NCBI RefSeq assembly: GCF_006716675.1
Contig: NZ_VFPM01000001.1
Location: forward strand, 434,001-498,000
Source: Humibacillus xanthopallidus
GTDB taxonomy: Bacteria > Actinomycetota > Actinomycetes > Actinomycetales > Dermatophilaceae
Length of the DNA stretch: 64,000 nt
Direction: 5' to 3'
Positions 1 to 12,000 of the stretch are shown piece by piece. Within the stretch, counting starts at the first letter, position 1; each line of letters starts with the position of its first letter. The position numbers and the translations under genes are program-made. The notes beneath the pieces were generated by a model. That model ran no database searches. It worked only from the letters and a program-made list of their open reading frames with translations, and was not told where the DNA came from.

Positions 1-782
1 TCACGGTCTGGTGGGTGGCTCAGCCGCACCCGCTGGGCTTCCTGCCCGACCCGGGCAAGCTCTTCCCGGCCCGGTGGTTCCAGTTCGCCCTCGGCATGTG
101 GGCGGCGACCCTCGTCGTGTCGGCCGCCCCGGCGCCCGGCTCGCTCGTGCGCGACCGCACGAGCCGTGCCGCCTGGCTGGTGCTGCCGCTCTCCGCCGCC
201 CTCGGCGCGCTGGGGTATGCCGCGGGCTGGGGTCCCGTCAGCGCGCTCGGTTTCGGCGTGACGGCCCTCTGCCTCCTCGTGCTGCTCGCCCACGTGCCGT
301 CGCGGGTCTTCGAGCGGGGGCCCCTGCGGTGGCTGACCGCCCTCGGGGTCATCTCCTACAGCTTCTACCTCCTGCACCAGCCCGTGCTCCTGCTCACGTC
401 GGGCCTCGCCGACCCGGAGACGTGGGGCATCGGTCTCACGACGCTCGTCGCTCTGGCCGTGGGCGGCACGGTGACGGTGCTGCTCGCGTCGGTCTTCTAC
501 CACTTCATCGAGAAGCCGTTCCTCGTGCGCGGCAGCATGCGCAGCGTCGTGCGCGACGCGCCGGTCGACGACCGGCACGCCGCCGCGCCGGGTCCGTCAG
601 AGCGTGCGCATGACGAGGAACCACGCCACGACCGGGGCACCGACGGCGAGGATGATGCCGATGACGCGGTAGGCAGCCGCGTGGCCGTAGACCTTGACGA
701 TGACCGCCGCACCGACGCCGACGGCAAAGACCCCGAGCGAGTAGGTAGCGAACTGCGCGCTCAGCTCGACGATCTCCGGTGA
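1..782 (+). CDS. Acyltransferase 3 family (OafA-like) membrane protein, C-terminal part
   Basis: The 5' end lies outside the window; the frame is open from base 3. The visible part has several hydrophobic segments and ends its membrane region with FYHFIEKPF, the usual C-terminal signature of acyltransferase-3 proteins that O-acylate cell-surface polysaccharides. The last 60 or so residues are hydrophilic and Asp/Arg-rich, and they lie opposite the 3' end of the convergent gene at 597-1181, a 186-bp antisense overlap. That tail is unlike the family and may be an out-of-frame extension after a lost stop or a sequencing shift. The acyltransferase assignment is fairly secure; the C-terminus is not. 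The neighbouring LCP and rhamnose genes fit an envelope role. Confidence 0.75.
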   Translation, partial: TVWWVAQPHPLGFLPDPGKLFPARWFQFALGMWAATLVVSAAPAPGSLVRDRTSRAAWLVLPLSAALGALGYAAGWGPVSALGFGVTALCLLVLLAHVPSRVFERGPLRWLTALGVISYSFYLLHQPVLLLTSGLADPETWGIGLTTLVALAVGGTVTVLLASVFYHFIEKPFLVRGSMRSVVRDAPVDDRHAAAPGPSERAHDEEPRHDRGTDGEDDADDAVGSRVAVDLDDDRRTDADGKDPERVGSELRAQLDDLR

Positions 783-1181
783 CTTCGTGATGTTCGCGAT
801 GGTCGCGGCCTTGCCGGCAGGCCCCCAGGGCGCCGGCAGCGGCACCTGGGCGAGCAGCAGGAACGCCAGGCCGAGCACGTCCGTGCGCAGGAACGACCGG
901 TTCCGTTCGCGCAGCTGCCGGCGGCTGCGCACCGACGGCACGACGGCAGGAGGCGGGGCGCGGAACGCTCTCGGGAGGGTCCACAGCAGCCCGGGGAGGC
1001 CGACGAGCAGGGCGAGGAAGGCGGCATACAGCTCCGGCTTGTTGTCGGAGGCGAAGGAGAACGCCGTGACGACGACCGGCGTCGCCTTGGTGAGCACCCA
1101 GACATAGGCGACGAAGACGACCAGCGCGCCGAGCCCCACGAGGACGTCGGCGCCGCGCGATCGCCGGGGTCCGCTGGGCAT
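597..1181 (-). CDS. Five-helix hypothetical membrane protein
   Basis: The product is 194 residues with about five predicted membrane segments: near the N-terminus (VGLGALVVFVAYVWVL), then PELYAAFLALLVGLPGLL, VLGLAFLLLAQVPLP, YSLGVFAVGVGAAVIV and RVIGIILAVGAPVVAWFLV. I recognise no catalytic motif or named family. I chose the ATG at 1181 because a TACACT -10 box lies 7 nt upstream (1189-1194), so the message would be leaderless; another ATG six codons upstream (1199) would lie upstream of that +1. It is divergent from the LCP gene, and the two promoters share about 60 bp. Its 3' end overlaps the convergent acyltransferase frame. Confidence 0.7.
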   Translation of the reverse strand: MPSGPRRSRGADVLVGLGALVVFVAYVWVLTKATPVVVTAFSFASDNKPELYAAFLALLVGLPGLLWTLPRAFRAPPPAVVPSVRSRRQLRERNRSFLRTDVLGLAFLLLAQVPLPAPWGPAGKAATIANITKSPEIVELSAQFATYSLGVFAVGVGAAVIVKVYGHAAAYRVIGIILAVGAPVVAWFLVMRTL

Positions 1182-1188
1182 GGCGGAC

Positions 1189-1194
1189 AGTGTA
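1189..1194 (-). promoter_or_regulatory. -10 box of leaderless promoter for the 597-1181 gene
   Basis: TACACT read on the minus strand, 7 nt before the ATG at 1181. The spacing places transcription start at or next to the start codon. Confidence 0.6.
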
Positions 1195-1235
1195 GGCATC
1201 CGTGGAAGGGCGCCATGAACGGCCGCCGCGGCACT

Positions 1236-1241
1236 TACACT
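1236..1241 (+). promoter_or_regulatory. -10 box of leaderless promoter for the LCP gene
   Basis: TACACT, 6 nt before the GTG at 1248. It matches the hexamer of the divergent gene and supports GTG 1248 over the upstream ATG at 1215. Confidence 0.6.
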
Positions 1242-1247
1242 GACCGC

Positions 1248-2306
1248 GTGGAAGACACAAGAGCGGCCCTGGTCGGCGATCCGGACGCAGATCCGGAGGA
1301 GCGCCCCACGCTCGACGTGGGGGCAGACGACGACGACCCGATCGAGCGGTCGCGGCGCAAGCGTCGCAACCGCAAGGTGCTCATCGTCGCGCTCGTGCTG
1401 CTCCTGGTCCCCGTCCTCGCGGTCGGGGGCTATCTCGTCTGGCTCAACCAGATCGTCAGCAACAACGTCAAGCAGGAGATGCTCCTGCCTGACACGGGTC
1501 CGCCCGTCGACGCGAACGGCCAGGCCGTGCCCCAGGTGACCGGCAGCGGCACCAACTACCTCATCATCGGCAACGACGCGGGCCCCGACCGTCAGGGCGC
1601 CCGCTCCGACGTCATGGTGCTCGTCCACGTGCCGGCCGACCACCGCGACGTCACGCTCATCCACTTCCCGCGTGACCTCTGGGTGCCGATCCCCGGCAAG
1701 GGCGAGGCCAAGCTCAACGCGTCGTATGCGTGGGGCGGGGCGCCGCTGCTCGTCAAGACGATGCAGAACATGCTCGGGGTCAAGATCGACCACGTCGCGA
1801 TGCTCGGCTTCGAGGGTTTCAAGAACATGACCGACGCCGTCGGCGGTGTCGACGTCAACGTCGAGGAGGCCTCGACGGGCGACGGGAAGGTCTTCAAGGA
1901 GGGCATCCAGCACATGGACGGCGAGACGGCCCTCGTCTTCGTCCGCCAGCGCTACATGCTGAGCCAAGGTGACATCAGCCGTGGGCAGCGCCAGCTCGCC
2001 TTCGTCAAGGCGCTCATGCTCAAGACGCTGAGCAAGGACGTGCTGACCAACCCGATCAAGCTCAAGGACTTCATGGACGCGGCCACGAGCAACCTCACGG
2101 TCGACCAGAACCTCGACGTCGCCGACATGCGCGCCGAGGCCTTCGCGATGCGCAACCTGCGCGGCGGCGACGTCCGCTTCATCACGGCGCCGTTCAGCGG
2201 CTTCGGCACGAGCAAGGACGGCCAGTCGATCGACATCGTCGACAAGGGCCGGATGGCCGACCTCGGCAAGGCGATCCGCGAGGACGCCCTGGAGTCCTAC
2301 CAGTGA
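1248..2306 (+). CDS. LytR-CpsA-Psr (LCP) family phosphotransferase
   Basis: LCP proteins transfer lipid-linked glycopolymers onto peptidoglycan at the outer face of the membrane. The 352-residue product has a cytoplasmic N-terminus ending in a basic patch (RSRRKRRNRK), one membrane anchor (VLIVALVLLLVPVLAVGGYLV) and an extracellular LCP domain. Typical LCP elements are visible: NYLIIGNDAG, RSDVMVLVHV, HFPRDLWVPIPG with the conserved Arg/Asp, LNASYAWGG, and VRQRYMLSQGDISRGQRQ. Length is normal for the family. The start is GTG 1248 because of the leaderless promoter; an upstream in-frame ATG at 1215 is less likely. The neighbouring rhamnose and glycosyltransferase genes suggest it anchors a rhamnose-containing wall polymer, which is inference. 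Confidence 0.88.
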   Translation: MEDTRAALVGDPDADPEERPTLDVGADDDDPIERSRRKRRNRKVLIVALVLLLVPVLAVGGYLVWLNQIVSNNVKQEMLLPDTGPPVDANGQAVPQVTGSGTNYLIIGNDAGPDRQGARSDVMVLVHVPADHRDVTLIHFPRDLWVPIPGKGEAKLNASYAWGGAPLLVKTMQNMLGVKIDHVAMLGFEGFKNMTDAVGGVDVNVEEASTGDGKVFKEGIQHMDGETALVFVRQRYMLSQGDISRGQRQLAFVKALMLKTLSKDVLTNPIKLKDFMDAATSNLTVDQNLDVADMRAEAFAMRNLRGGDVRFITAPFSGFGTSKDGQSIDIVDKGRMADLGKAIREDALESYQ

Positions 2307-2351
2307 CCGGTCGGTTGGCTGCCCGCTGGTGCTGTCAGGACCGGCTCCCGG

Positions 2352-3332
2352 TCAGGGCTGCTTCCACTTCGTGAGGTTGGCGTTGCCGGTGTAGACGGCG
2401 TCGCCGGCGACGATCCAGGCCCCCGCGCTGACGACCGACACCCCGACCTGACCGGCCTCTGACGGCACCTTCGTGCCGACGCAGGCGACGCTCTCGAGCT
2501 TTTCGCCCTTGACGACCCGCACGAGGTCGATGCCCGGGCAGTCGCCGCCGACGCGCGCGACGTAGGTGGCGAGGCGGTTGGACTCGAGGCGGTTGCCGAG
2601 CGCCAGCCCGCCCTTGACGGTGCCGTCGTCGGTCCAGCGCTGGCCGCCGTCCTCGGTCAGCATGACGCTGCCGTCGGCGCAGAGCGCCTGCGCCTGGTCG
2701 GCCGAGGTGCGCGAGAGGTCGATGACGTCGGTCGAGGCGCCGCACGGCTGGGCGCGGTCGTCCTGCGGGGTGAGCACCTCGGTCGGCTCGTCGAGCTGGC
2801 GGGCCCACCCGCCGGACACGGCGGTGCCCGCCTGCCACGTAACGCCGAGGTCGTTGCTGGCGTACTGCTTGAGGTCACAGCTCGAGCCGGCTCCGATCGC
2901 GAAGACCCGGGCGGCGGTGAGCGGCTGCACGCGGATGAGGGCGCGGGCCGGGGACTCGGTCTTGTCCCACGTCTTGCCGCCGTCGGTGGTCACGAACATG
3001 GCCGAACCGCCCTTGCCGCAGGTGCCCGTCGTGGCGCGCCACGCGGTCGTCGCGTCGAGGGCGCCGACGAGCTCGGTCACGGGGGCTGGCTTGGGACCGG
3101 TCGGGGCGGCCGAGCCACCGGTCGCGCCGCTCGAGGCGGTCGTCGTGGGGGTCTTCGTCGCGCCGGTTGCGCCGGTCGCGCCGCTGGCGCCCGGGGTCGT
3201 GAAGGAGGTGACCGGTGTGGTGGCCGCGGGACTCGCGTCGTCGGGGCGGCTGGGGCGCAGCGCGAGCGCTACGAGAGCGACGTCGACAGCGAGGAAGCCC
3301 ACCAGTCCGATCGTGGCCACCTTGTTCTGCAT
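2352..3332 (-). CDS. Secreted or anchored Asp-box (BNR-like) beta-propeller protein
   Basis: The N-terminus has one hydrophobic segment (VATIGLVGFLAVDVALVAL), then a long Thr/Ala/Gly/Pro-rich linker (about residues 35-85), then a domain with at least three Asp-box repeats: TTDGGKTWDKT, SNDLGVTWQAGT and TEDGGQRWTDDG. Such repeats form blades of sortilin-like or sialidase-like propellers, but no sialidase catalytic residues are evident, so I do not assign an enzymatic role. Several cysteines (GTCGKGG, SSCDL, QPCGA, ALCADG, GDCPG, VACVG) suggest disulfides outside the cell. I chose the ATG at 3332; a GTG four codons upstream (3344) is possible. It converges on the LCP gene. Confidence 0.7.
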   Translation of the reverse strand: MQNKVATIGLVGFLAVDVALVALALRPSRPDDASPAATTPVTSFTTPGASGATGATGATKTPTTTASSGATGGSAAPTGPKPAPVTELVGALDATTAWRATTGTCGKGGSAMFVTTDGGKTWDKTESPARALIRVQPLTAARVFAIGAGSSCDLKQYASNDLGVTWQAGTAVSGGWARQLDEPTEVLTPQDDRAQPCGASTDVIDLSRTSADQAQALCADGSVMLTEDGGQRWTDDGTVKGGLALGNRLESNRLATYVARVGGDCPGIDLVRVVKGEKLESVACVGTKVPSEAGQVGVSVVSAGAWIVAGDAVYTGNANLTKWKQP

Positions 3333-3407
3333 GCCTGTCCCCACTCCTCACCCGAGATCTGCCGGGTCACATCGTACGAGTCCCCGCGGAGCCGGACCGC
3401 ATCCTGT

Positions 3408-4034
3408 CTAGAGGATGGGGGGTCTCAGCGCCGGACCGACGACGAGCAGGGCTTTCTCGATCTCGTTGGCCATGATGGCGTAGGCGTCGCGCCCGCGCTG
3501 ATAGGGGTCCGGGATGTCTGATTCCTCCGGCGGTCGGGCGCGGAAGAGCCCACGGCGGTGGAGGGCGATCTCAGCGAGGCGCCGTGCCCACGGCAGCTGG
3601 GGGTCCGTCTGCGCCGCCTCCGTCACGAGGTCGGCGTCGCGCAGCAGGTCCGCGAGCTCCCCGAGGGTGAAGGTGCGGCGCAGCACGCGCGGGTTGACCC
3701 GCACGGACTCGGCCCGATGCATCTGGGTGGCCGCGATGACGAGGTCTGCCTCGGCGAGCAGAGCCGGCGTGATCTGCCGCGAGGCGAAGTCGTCGGTGCT
3801 CCCGCCGGCAGCCGCCAGCAGCTCGGCCGAGCCGGGCTCGATCGGGGCGCCGATGACGGCCCGCGTGCCCGCACTCGACACGACGACGTCGGTGTCGGCG
3901 AGCAGCTGAGCGAGGCGGCGCTCGACGTAGGGAGACCGGCAGATGTTGCCGGTGCACACGACCATGATGTGGCCCACTGCCGGTGGGTTGCCGTCGCCAC
4001 TGCCCTGCGCTCCCCCGAGCGGTGCCTCGGTCAT
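3408..4034 (-). CDS. Low-molecular-weight protein tyrosine phosphatase (Wzb/Etp-like)
   Basis: The P-loop CX5R is present near residue 30 (VCTGNICRSP), and the catalytic aspartate lies in SDIPDPYQRG near the C-terminus, as in the LMW-PTP family. At 208 residues it is longer than the roughly 150-residue enzymes, with extra sequence before the P-loop and in the middle. The start ATG overlaps the stop of rmlC (ATGA), so it is translated as the last gene of the rmlA-rmlC-phosphatase operon. Such phosphatases usually dephosphorylate a tyrosine autokinase that controls polysaccharide export; no kinase gene is visible in the window. Confidence 0.88.
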   Translation of the reverse strand: MTEAPLGGAQGSGDGNPPAVGHIMVVCTGNICRSPYVERRLAQLLADTDVVVSSAGTRAVIGAPIEPGSAELLAAAGGSTDDFASRQITPALLAEADLVIAATQMHRAESVRVNPRVLRRTFTLGELADLLRDADLVTEAAQTDPQLPWARRLAEIALHRRGLFRARPPEESDIPDPYQRGRDAYAIMANEIEKALLVVGPALRPPIL

Positions 4035-4666
4035 GCCGTTCCCGAGCCTCCCGAGAGAGGCGCCCGCGAGGCGGCCAGCGTCTCGGTGAAGGCCGTGCAC
4101 ACCTCGAAGCTCGGCAGCAGGCCGTCGTCCAGCGCCGCCCGAAGGGTCGGCGCTGCCGAGTCCTTGGGCGACAGGAGCGGTTCGACGCCCTCCGGCAGGG
4201 TCAGGCCCACCTCCGGGTCGAGCGGGTTGATGCCGCGCTCCGCCGCCGGGTTGTAGGCCGACGAGCAGAGGTAGTGGGCCGTCGTGCCGTCCTCGAGGGC
4301 GCAGAAGGCGTGACCGAGACCCTCGGAGAGGTAGACGGCCCGCCGGTCGCCGGTGTCGAGCAGCACGGAGTCCCACTGGCCGAAGGTCGGCGACCCCACG
4401 CGCAGGTCGACGACGTAGTCGATGAGCGACCCCGCCACGACGGTGACGTACTTCGCCTGCCCCACGGGAACGTCGGCGAAGTGGATGCCGCGCACGGTGC
4501 CGCGCGACGACACCGAGACGTTGCACTGCACGACGTCGAGACGGTGACCGATCACCTCGGCGAGCTTGTCGCCGCGGAAGGACTCGAGGAAGACACCCCG
4601 GTCGTCGGGGAAGACCCGTGGAGTCACCTCCCAGGCACCGGCGATCGACAGCGGTCGGATCTCCAT
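4031..4666 (-). CDS. rmlC: dTDP-4-dehydrorhamnose 3,5-epimerase
   Basis: The enzyme epimerises C3 and C5 of dTDP-4-keto-6-deoxyglucose, the third step of dTDP-L-rhamnose synthesis. Family features are clear: FPDDRGVFLESFR near the N-terminus, the catalytic-His motif GTVRGIHFAD, GLGHAFCALED and YLCSSAYNPAAERGINPLDP. The 211-residue length is slightly above the usual 180-200 because of a C-terminal extension. The start overlaps the rmlA stop by one base (TGATG), and the stop overlaps the phosphatase start. All four rml genes are present within 5 kb. Confidence 0.94.
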   Translation of the reverse strand: MEIRPLSIAGAWEVTPRVFPDDRGVFLESFRGDKLAEVIGHRLDVVQCNVSVSSRGTVRGIHFADVPVGQAKYVTVVAGSLIDYVVDLRVGSPTFGQWDSVLLDTGDRRAVYLSEGLGHAFCALEDGTTAHYLCSSAYNPAAERGINPLDPEVGLTLPEGVEPLLSPKDSAAPTLRAALDDGLLPSFEVCTAFTETLAASRAPLSGGSGTA

Positions 4667-5553
4667 CAGCTCTCCTCGTGCCCGTCGTGGGCGTCGGCCA
4701 ACAGGGCGTGCAGGTAGAGACCGTAACCGCTCTTGGCCTGGGCGTCGGCGTGCACTCGCAGCTCGTCGTCGTCGATCCAGCCGTTGCGCCAGGCGATCTC
4801 CTCGACGCAGCCGATCTTCTGCCCCTGTCGCGCCTCGACGACGTGGACGTACTGACTGGCCTCCATGAGGCCGGTGAACGTGCCGGTGTCGAACCATGCC
4901 GTGCCGCGGGGCAGCGGCGTCACCGTGAGGGTGCCGCGCCGGAGGTACTCGTCGTTGACGGCCGTGATCTCGAGCTCGCCGCGCTCGCTCGGGGTGAGCT
5001 TGCGCGCGATCTCGACGACGTCGTTGTCGTAGAAATAGAGGCCCGGCACCGCGTAGTTGGACTTCGGGTGGACCGGCTTCTCCTCGATGGAGAGCACCGT
5101 GCCGTCATCGTCGAACTCGACGACGCCGTATGCCGTCGGGTCGGCGACGCGGTAGGCGAAGACGTGCCCGCCGTGGACGTTCGTGTTGTCACGCAGGCGC
5201 GAGCCGAGGCCCGGGCCGAAGAAGATGTTGTCGCCGAGCACGAGAGCGACCTGGTCGTTGCCGATGAAGTCGGCGCCGAGGATGAAGGCCTGGGCGAGCC
5301 CGTCGGGGCTGGCCTGCACGGCATAGGTGATCGCCATGCCCCACTGGGAGCCGTCGCCGAGCAGCCGCTCGAACTGCGGGCCGTCCTGCGGCGTCGTGAT
5401 GACGAGCACCTCGCGGATGCCCGCCATCATGAGCGTCGAGAGCGGGTAGTAGACCATCGGCTTGTCATAGACGGGCATCAGCTGCTTGCTGATGCCACGC
5501 GTGATGGGGTGCAGCCGCGTGCCCGATCCCCCGGCCAAGATGATGCCCTTCAT
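4666..5553 (-). CDS. rmlA: Glucose-1-phosphate thymidylyltransferase
   Basis: RmlA joins glucose-1-phosphate and dTTP to give dTDP-glucose, the first step of rhamnose synthesis. The nucleotidyltransferase signature [14 protein letters not shown] is at the N-terminus, followed by [30 protein letters not shown], the acceptor motif VEFDDDG...SIEEKP, and GTAWFDTGT. Length (295 aa) is standard. I use the ATG at 5553, because TAGGGT at 5562-5567 would give a leaderless message; an in-frame TTG three codons upstream is less likely. It leads the minus-strand operon rmlA-rmlC-phosphatase. Confidence 0.95.
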   Translation of the reverse strand: MKGIILAGGSGTRLHPITRGISKQLMPVYDKPMVYYPLSTLMMAGIREVLVITTPQDGPQFERLLGDGSQWGMAITYAVQASPDGLAQAFILGADFIGNDQVALVLGDNIFFGPGLGSRLRDNTNVHGGHVFAYRVADPTAYGVVEFDDDGTVLSIEEKPVHPKSNYAVPGLYFYDNDVVEIARKLTPSERGELEITAVNDEYLRRGTLTVTPLPRGTAWFDTGTFTGLMEASQYVHVVEARQGQKIGCVEEIAWRNGWIDDDELRVHADAQAKSGYGLYLHALLADAHDGHEES

Positions 5554-5561
5554 GGTGGGCA

Positions 5562-5567
5562 ACCCTA
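5562..5567 (-). promoter_or_regulatory. -10 box of leaderless promoter for rmlA
   Basis: TAGGGT on the minus strand, 8 nt before the ATG at 5553, in the 41-bp gap between ugd and rmlA. rmlA can therefore be transcribed independently of ugd. Confidence 0.5.
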
Positions 5568-5594
5568 TCCGTCACAGCGACGGCCGAGGACCGC

Positions 5595-8893
<3,299 letters not shown>

Positions 8894-9388
8894 CAGGACG
8901 CCAGGGAGCTGGGCACTCGTTGCTCCCCGGCTGACCCTTTGCCAGCTCGACGACCGGCGACCGGCGATCGACCCGCGATAGATGGAGGAGGCGAGCCGCC
9001 CGGGCGCGATCCGTTGAGTCAGCGCCGCCCCCCGTCAAGCAGCCACTCGGATCGGCTCGTGATGCCGTGGTCGCCCAGCAGTCGCTTAGCTCCCGAACCG
9101 TCGGTCGGGCGCGGCGGATGTCCAACACCCCGATCGCTTGTGCGCAGCCGACCACGACGATCTGGGTGCCCTCAGGGATGGAAGCCGCGTCGAGGTCGAT
9201 GCTCGGCCGGTTCGTGTGGCCGACGTCGCGGGGTCGCCGTGGGCAATCGGCCGAAATCGGCCACATCGTCTCGGGCCCGCGTCGCCGATCGGGGCCTGGA
9301 GGTCCATTACGCTGCGAGCACCGGAGTGCCGGACGGTCCGACGCCGTCGCCGCCACCCGCCCGTCACCGTCATGCTGGAGGACACCCG
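8894..9388. other. 495-bp intergenic region with a degenerate repeat copy and possible gene remnant
   Basis: No convincing complete gene is visible between rmlD and aqpZ. Bases 8901-8921 resemble the 21-bp palindrome family found near 25.7 and 27.0 kb, with GAGCTGGGCACTCG conserved and the ends decayed. On the minus strand, about 9090-9220 encodes a short protein-like run (IPEGTQIVVVGCAQAIGVLD) that has no clear start, domain or coding bias; it may be a decayed gene. A Shine-Dalgarno sequence (GGAGG) just before 9389 serves aqpZ. Confidence 0.35.
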
Positions 9389-10204
9389 ATGTACACCCCC
9401 AAGCTGCGCTCACGCCTCGCGGTCGAGGCGCTCGGCACCTTCTGGCTGGTCTTCATCGGCTGCGGCTCGGCCATCTTCAACGGCAAGTTCCTCGTCGCGG
9501 CCCTCTCCGACAGCAGCCCCGTCAACTACGGCATCGGGCACCTCGGGGTCGCCATCGCCTTCGGTCTCTCGGTGACGACGATGGCGTACGCGGTCGGCCA
9601 TGTCTCCGGGGCCCACTTCAACCCCGCCGTGACGATCGGGATCGCGATCGCGCGCCGTTTCGAGTGGAAGGACGTGCCCGCCTACGTCGGCGCCCAGGTC
9701 GTCGGCGGCCTGCTCGCCGGTGGCGCCCTCGCCGGGCTCGTCAAGAGCCGCGGCCTGCCGGTCACCGGCAACCTCGCGGCCAACGGCTACGGCGAGCACT
9801 CCCCCGGCGGCTTCGGTCTCGGCGCCGTGCTCGTCGTCGAGGCCCTCGTGACGGCCTTCTTCGTCTACATCATCCTGGGCGCGACCAAGTCCGACGCTCC
9901 TCAGGGCTTCGCCCCGCTGGCGATCGGCTTCGGGCTGCTCATCGCCTATCTCGTCGCGATTCCGGTGAGCAACGGGTCGATCAACCCGGCGCGCTCGACG
10001 GCCGTCGCCTTCTTCAACGGCAACGACGCCGGCCTGCAGCTCTGGGCCTTCTGGGTCGCGCCGATCGTCGGCGCCCTCATCGCGGGCGTGACCTTCGCGT
10101 GGATCACCGGTGAGGACCGTGCCGACATGGACATCGACGGCTCCACCGACGACGTCGACAACGCCGCTCGCGACGCCGCCGGCAACCCGGTGCTGGACAG
10201 CTGA
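9389..10204 (+). CDS. aqpZ: Aquaporin Z (major intrinsic protein)
   Basis: A water channel of the inner membrane. Both pore NPA boxes are present: HFNPAVT at about residue 75 and SINPARS at about residue 200, with six membrane segments and an aromatic/Arg filter consistent with AqpZ (arginine directly after the second NPA). A hydrophilic, Asp-rich tail of about 30 residues follows the last helix. Length 271 aa is a little over the usual 230-250. GGAGG sits 8 nt before the ATG. The following gene starts 28 bp later and may be cotranscribed. Confidence 0.93.
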   Translation: MYTPKLRSRLAVEALGTFWLVFIGCGSAIFNGKFLVAALSDSSPVNYGIGHLGVAIAFGLSVTTMAYAVGHVSGAHFNPAVTIGIAIARRFEWKDVPAYVGAQVVGGLLAGGALAGLVKSRGLPVTGNLAANGYGEHSPGGFGLGAVLVVEALVTAFFVYIILGATKSDAPQGFAPLAIGFGLLIAYLVAIPVSNGSINPARSTAVAFFNGNDAGLQLWAFWVAPIVGALIAGVTFAWITGEDRADMDIDGSTDDVDNAARDAAGNPVLDS

Positions 10205-10232
10205 GCCCGATCTGACTCCCCCACCGGGCCCC

Positions 10233-11999
10233 GTGCCCGACCTCTCCTCTCCGCCCGGGCCGGCTCCGGTGACGGGGCGCGAGCGACTCGTGTCGCTGGC
10301 CGTCTGCGTCGCCTGGGCGGCCGCCGTCGTCGCCCTGGCCGCAGCGACGGGCGCCCTCGGCATCTCCCGAAACGATGACTGGGTCTACTACCGCGTCGCC
10401 TTCGCCACGTGGCAGGACGGCGGCTTCGCGCCCGACCCCTACACACGCGCCATGCTCGTCGGCCACATCGCACTCGCGCGTCCCGTCATGGCGCTCTTCG
10501 GCCCGTCGATGCTCGCGCTCCAGCTGCTCGTCGCCGTCCTCAGCGTCCTCGCGCTCTGGTGGACCTACCTCCTCGTCCGCGGCTTCCTGAGGCCGGGCCT
10601 TGCCCTGCTCGCCGTGGCCACGCTCGCACTGGGGCCGATCTACGCCGGCATCACGCCGACGTTCATGACCGACGTGCCGACCTTCACGTTCCAGTCGCTC
10701 GCCCTCCTCCTCGCGGCACGGGCGATGCGCGAGCGCCGGCTGAGCCGGGCGTGGCTGGCAGCGGCCCTGCTCGCGGCCTTCGCCGGCTTCACCGTGCGTG
10801 AGTATGCCGCCGCCGCAGCAGCAGCCATCGTCGCGGCCGCGTGGTGGCGGGTGAGGCCCGGCACCTCCGCGCCCACCGACCCTGCAACGGATGCCGCCAC
10901 GTCGCGGTCGGACCGCTGGTTCGTCGTGGCTCTCGGCATCGGGTGGCTCGCCGTCGCGGCCGCGCTCTACCTCTGGCGCACGAGCTCCTTCCCGGGCCCG
11001 AGCGTCGCACTCCGCCTCCTGCCCGACCTCGCGGACGTGCACCTCGCCGGCCGGGCGGCATACACCATGGCTCTGCTCGTGTCGCCCGCGACGATCTACG
11101 TCGTCTTCCGCGGTGGGTGGCACCTGCTCGTGCGGCACCGGTGGGTGACGGTCGTGAGCGCCGTGCTCTTCCTCGGCGGCACGCAGGTGATGAACGGGGT
11201 CTTCCTCGGCAACTACCTGGGAATGCGCGGGTCCTACACCGGCACCGTCGCGGGGGTGCGCCCCGTGGTCGTCACGCCGTGGGTCTGGTCGCTCGTCGTG
11301 GCGGTCGCCGTGCTCAGCGCCGTGATGGCGGTGGTGCTCGCCGGCGCCGCGGTCGGCCGCGTGCGAGCGCGGCGCCTCGCCGGGGAGCGAGCGCCGCGGC
11401 ACCCGGCCGCCGCCACTCTCACGCTGACGTATGCCGCCGCCTACGTCGCGCTCACCGTGACCCTTGCGATCTTCACCACGAGCCCGTTCTTCGACCGCTA
11501 CTTCGTGCCGGTCGTGCCCGCGGTGGCAGCGGCCCTGCTCTGGGCCTGGCAGCGCGAGCCGAGCCTCGACGAGGAGCGCTGGCCGAGCCGGGCCGCCGCC
11601 TGGGGGTCGGGGGTCGTGACGGGTTTCGTCGCGGTGGTCGCCCTCTCGCTCGTCGTGACCTCGGTGCAGTTCGACGCGGCGAAGTGGCGGCTCGGAACGC
11701 AGCTGCAGGCTCGGGGCTGGAGCGCGCCCACCATCGACGCGGGCTTCGAGTGGTTCGGCTTCCACCAGGAGCAGCCGATCGACCCCCACCCTCGCGTGCT
11801 CCCCGGGCACCCCTTCTGGGTGAGCCGGGTCTTCGCCAACCCGCGGGTCTGTGTCATGGTCTCGCACACCCGGGGCGTGCTGCCGATGAGTGCCGGTGAC
11901 GTCGTGGCGCGGTCCTCCGTGTGGGCGCCGCTCGGTGGCACCTTCGACCTCGTCGCCCGACCCGTCGACCTCGACTGCCCCCACGAACGGAAGCCCTGA
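10233..11999 (+). CDS. GT-C-type (PMT/GT39-like) polytopic membrane glycosyltransferase, copy 1
   Basis: The product is about 588 residues with roughly 10-12 membrane helices. The first extracytoplasmic loop carries SRNDDWVYYRVAF; a DD/DE pair in this loop is the catalytic hallmark of GT-C enzymes that use polyprenyl-phosphate sugars, such as protein mannosyltransferases. A conserved C-terminal block (AGFEWFGFHQ, then NPRVCVMVSHTRG) is shared with the next gene. Substrate is unknown. Starts at GTG 10233 or GTG 10269 are both plausible; neither has a strong Shine-Dalgarno sequence. It is followed after 1 nt by its paralogue, so the two are probably translationally coupled. Confidence 0.65.
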   Translation: MPDLSSPPGPAPVTGRERLVSLAVCVAWAAAVVALAAATGALGISRNDDWVYYRVAFATWQDGGFAPDPYTRAMLVGHIALARPVMALFGPSMLALQLLVAVLSVLALWWTYLLVRGFLRPGLALLAVATLALGPIYAGITPTFMTDVPTFTFQSLALLLAARAMRERRLSRAWLAAALLAAFAGFTVREYAAAAAAAIVAAAWWRVRPGTSAPTDPATDAATSRSDRWFVVALGIGWLAVAAALYLWRTSSFPGPSVALRLLPDLADVHLAGRAAYTMALLVSPATIYVVFRGGWHLLVRHRWVTVVSAVLFLGGTQVMNGVFLGNYLGMRGSYTGTVAGVRPVVVTPWVWSLVVAVAVLSAVMAVVLAGAAVGRVRARRLAGERAPRHPAAATLTLTYAAAYVALTVTLAIFTTSPFFDRYFVPVVPAVAAALLWAWQREPSLDEERWPSRAAAWGSGVVTGFVAVVALSLVVTSVQFDAAKWRLGTQLQARGWSAPTIDAGFEWFGFHQEQPIDPHPRVLPGHPFWVSRVFANPRVCVMVSHTRGVLPMSAGDVVARSSVWAPLGGTFDLVARPVDLDCPHERKP

Positions 12000-12000
12000 C

